Assembly (NCBI GenBank): GCA_016193365.1 | Contig: JACPSI010000073.1 | Span: forward strand, 1 to 64,000 | Length of the DNA: 64,000 bases | Direction: 5' to 3' | Source: Ignavibacteriales bacterium | GTDB taxonomy: Bacteria > Bacteroidota > Ignavibacteria > UBA10030 | Part shown: positions 62,308 to 64,000 of the stretch, in pieces | Layout: the number at the start of each line of letters is the position of its first letter | How positions within the stretch are numbered: the stretch's first letter is position 1 | Position numbers and translations under genes: made by a program | Notes under the pieces: generated by a model | What the model saw: only the letters and a program-made list of their open reading frames with translations | Databases searched by the model: none | Told to the model about the DNA's origin: nothing

Positions 62308-62964
62308 TTAACATCCTTCTTTCTTTTTTTTCTTTTGCGGGCCGGCCTGTGGATTTGCCTGAGAAGGCATTTCGATCTTGGGTAGTGCAACTTGTGGTTG
62401 AACACTCTGATCTGTAACGCCTGAAATTGGCGTTCCTCCGAAATAAGCGCTTGCGGCTTTTGCTTTTTCAAACGCTGCCTTGTCGTATGCCGTAGCATTG
62501 ACTGCGAGCTTTGGAAAGAGAATCTTGTCTTTCCATTCATCGAGTCCTCCACGTAAAATGTAGACAGCTTTAAAGTCTTTTGCCTTCAGGAAAAACCAAC
62601 CCTGAGCTGAATGAATTCCCCCCTCTGAGCATAACACGATTTTTTCGCTTCTCAGGAGATCCGCTTCCGGAATTGTCGCCAGCGGAATATTCTCCGCTCC
62701 GGGGATGTGATACTCTGCGAATTCCTTCTCGCTTCGGAGGTCAACAAGCCTGAAGTCTGCTTTCCCTTGCATAATCCAATCAGCAAGTTCCTCCGGCGAG
62801 ACATGGTCAACTTCTTTTTCTACTGAGATCGCCAGTTCTTTCACATTCACGGTAGCTCCGGAGCCTTTGTAAGGATTCCCCGCAAAGACGGCGACAAAGC
62901 CCAGGAATCCAACTGTGAGTCCGAGTTTTTTGTTTAATGTCATCTGGAATAGTTGTGATTTCAT
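62308..62964 (-). CDS. Membrane-anchored rhodanese-domain protein with Lys-rich, Cys-terminated tail
   Basis: FRLVDLRSEKEFAEYHIPGAENIP, LCSEGGIHS, C-terminus PQKKKKKEGC. Confidence 0.88.
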   Translation of the reverse strand: MKSQLFQMTLNKKLGLTVGFLGFVAVFAGNPYKGSGATVNVKELAISVEKEVDHVSPEELADWIMQGKADFRLVDLRSEKEFAEYHIPGAENIPLATIPEADLLRSEKIVLCSEGGIHSAQGWFFLKAKDFKAVYILRGGLDEWKDKILFPKLAVNATAYDKAAFEKAKAASAYFGGTPISGVTDQSVQPQVALPKIEMPSQANPQAGPQKKKKKEGC

Positions 62965-62965
62965 T

Positions 62966-63565
62966 TTAACTCTTCACTCCTTTCGCCGCAATTCTCTTTT
63001 CGACCCAGGTAGCTCCGGCAAATCCGCCAACCGCCATGAGTATAACGAGAAACACGATGAGTCCATACGGCAAATGCATAATTTGCGGAAGTGTCAGCTG
63101 ACCGAGTGCTGTCGAGTAGTAGAAATCCTTGATGAGGGAAAACGACTCGCCAAAAACGAAAATGCCACCGATGATTCCGAGAAGATACACAACGGCGTCA
63201 ACTTTTCCCGTTGAGAGAGCGACGCAGGATGTTCCCGGACAGTATCCTCCAACGACAAAACCGACACCGAGAATTAATCCGCCAATAACCTGAGGAATAA
63301 TGTACGTGGGCATTTGATAGACCAGCGACAGGTCGACAAATCCAAGCACGGACAGATAATACAGTCCCACCATCGCTGTGATGATTGCCGTGAACATGAC
63401 TTTGAACACCGTCATATCATAGAAATAAAACTGCGCGGTGAGTTTTCTCCCACTGCCGAATCCTGCACGCTCCAGAAAGAATCCGAAACCAATGCCAATG
63501 ACAAATGCGACGACGAGACTCATGTCATCGCCGAAATAGCCAAATTTGAAGAATGGTGCGTTCAT
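62966..63565 (-). CDS. YeeE/YedE family (TsuA-like) sulfur transport protein
   Basis: VIGIGFGFFLERAGFGSGRKLTAQFY, GGYCPGTSCVALSTGK. Confidence 0.88.
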   Translation of the reverse strand: MNAPFFKFGYFGDDMSLVVAFVIGIGFGFFLERAGFGSGRKLTAQFYFYDMTVFKVMFTAIITAMVGLYYLSVLGFVDLSLVYQMPTYIIPQVIGGLILGVGFVVGGYCPGTSCVALSTGKVDAVVYLLGIIGGIFVFGESFSLIKDFYYSTALGQLTLPQIMHLPYGLIVFLVILMAVGGFAGATWVEKRIAAKGVKS

Positions 63566-63999
63566 CGCCATTGTCTCCTTACGAAATACGCCATCGCGTA
63601 TGCTCCGGCAAACACACACATCATAAACACCCAGCTCCCGACATTCAGTAACGCGCCGCCAGTGAGTGCCTGACCGCTTGTGCATCCGCGTGCCAACTTT
63701 GCGCCCATACCCATCATTCCTCCGCCGATAAATGCAAAAAAGAGCCTCCCTCGCACTGAAATGTTGGGCCCTTTTTCTACTGTTTTCCTTACTCTCCCAG
63801 CCAGAATCCCTGAAATGAACCCGCCGACGAAGACTCCGAGAACCTCAAACACAAGCCAGTCCTTCAGCGGACTCTGACTTCCGTCTCCAAGATATTCCGC
63901 AAAGAACTCACTGGATTTTGCGTTTTCGGGAGCCACGGCATTTACGCCAGTGGTAACCAAGGCAGTAAAAGCTCCGGAAGCTCCCAATCCCCGACCCAT
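63562..63999 (-). CDS. YeeE/YedE family sulfur transport protein, probably truncated by the window edge
   Basis: GGGMMGMGAKLARGCTSGQALTGGALLNVGSWVFM; the apparent start GRGLGASGAF looks internal to the family. Confidence 0.8.
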   Translation of the reverse strand: MGRGLGASGAFTALVTTGVNAVAPENAKSSEFFAEYLGDGSQSPLKDWLVFEVLGVFVGGFISGILAGRVRKTVEKGPNISVRGRLFFAFIGGGMMGMGAKLARGCTSGQALTGGALLNVGSWVFMMCVFAGAYAMAYFVRRQWR

Positions 64000-64000
64000 G

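Noticed and set aside
1-64000. CRISPR arrays, rRNA genes, transposases, prophage genes
   Set aside because: No regularly spaced repeats, rRNA-like sequence or recognisable transposase/phage proteins seen by eye; tRNAs could not be excluded without a covariance-model scan.

Overview
A dense bacterial chromosomal window, probably from the Bacteroidota/Chlorobi/Ignavibacteria group. This placement is inferred from BatA, PUR-alpha DUF3276, propeller/FlgD-like secreted proteins and Omp85 proteins, and was not tested. Most genes are housekeeping: folA, hflX, ada, a dispersed histidine-degradation set (hutH, hutU, hutI, ftcD, cyclodeaminase), a REC-HK/NtrC pair, the rnc-fabF-acpP-fabG-fabD-fabH-plsX-rpmF-yceD cluster, ribH, ptsI/HPr, polyprenyl synthase, IDI-2, a YchF-like GTPase, metK/ahcY, proline dehydrogenase, SOD, mobA and a rhodanese/YeeE-YedE sulfur cluster. 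I see no CRISPR array, rRNA or transposase. The most unusual signals are: (1) an S23/four-helix-bundle ORF between metK and ahcY, flanked by TTGGTGA-type repeats including a perfect 14-bp inverted repeat, resembling a 23S rRNA intervening sequence but outside rRNA; (2) several intergenic palindromic elements, including a 50-nt cruciform with two internal mini-hairpins and two loci of paired GACTYCC/GGRAGTC palindromes with compensatory differences; (3) two disrupted genes, a patatin-Omp85 fusion with an internal frameshift/deletion and a membrane protein with a nonsense codon plus a frameshift; (4) an SOD with a Tat-like leader and a second in-frame start with its own Shine-Dalgarno; (5) a lipoprotein-anchored RidA; (6) a metalloprotease/TolB-propeller/beta-barrel fusion.
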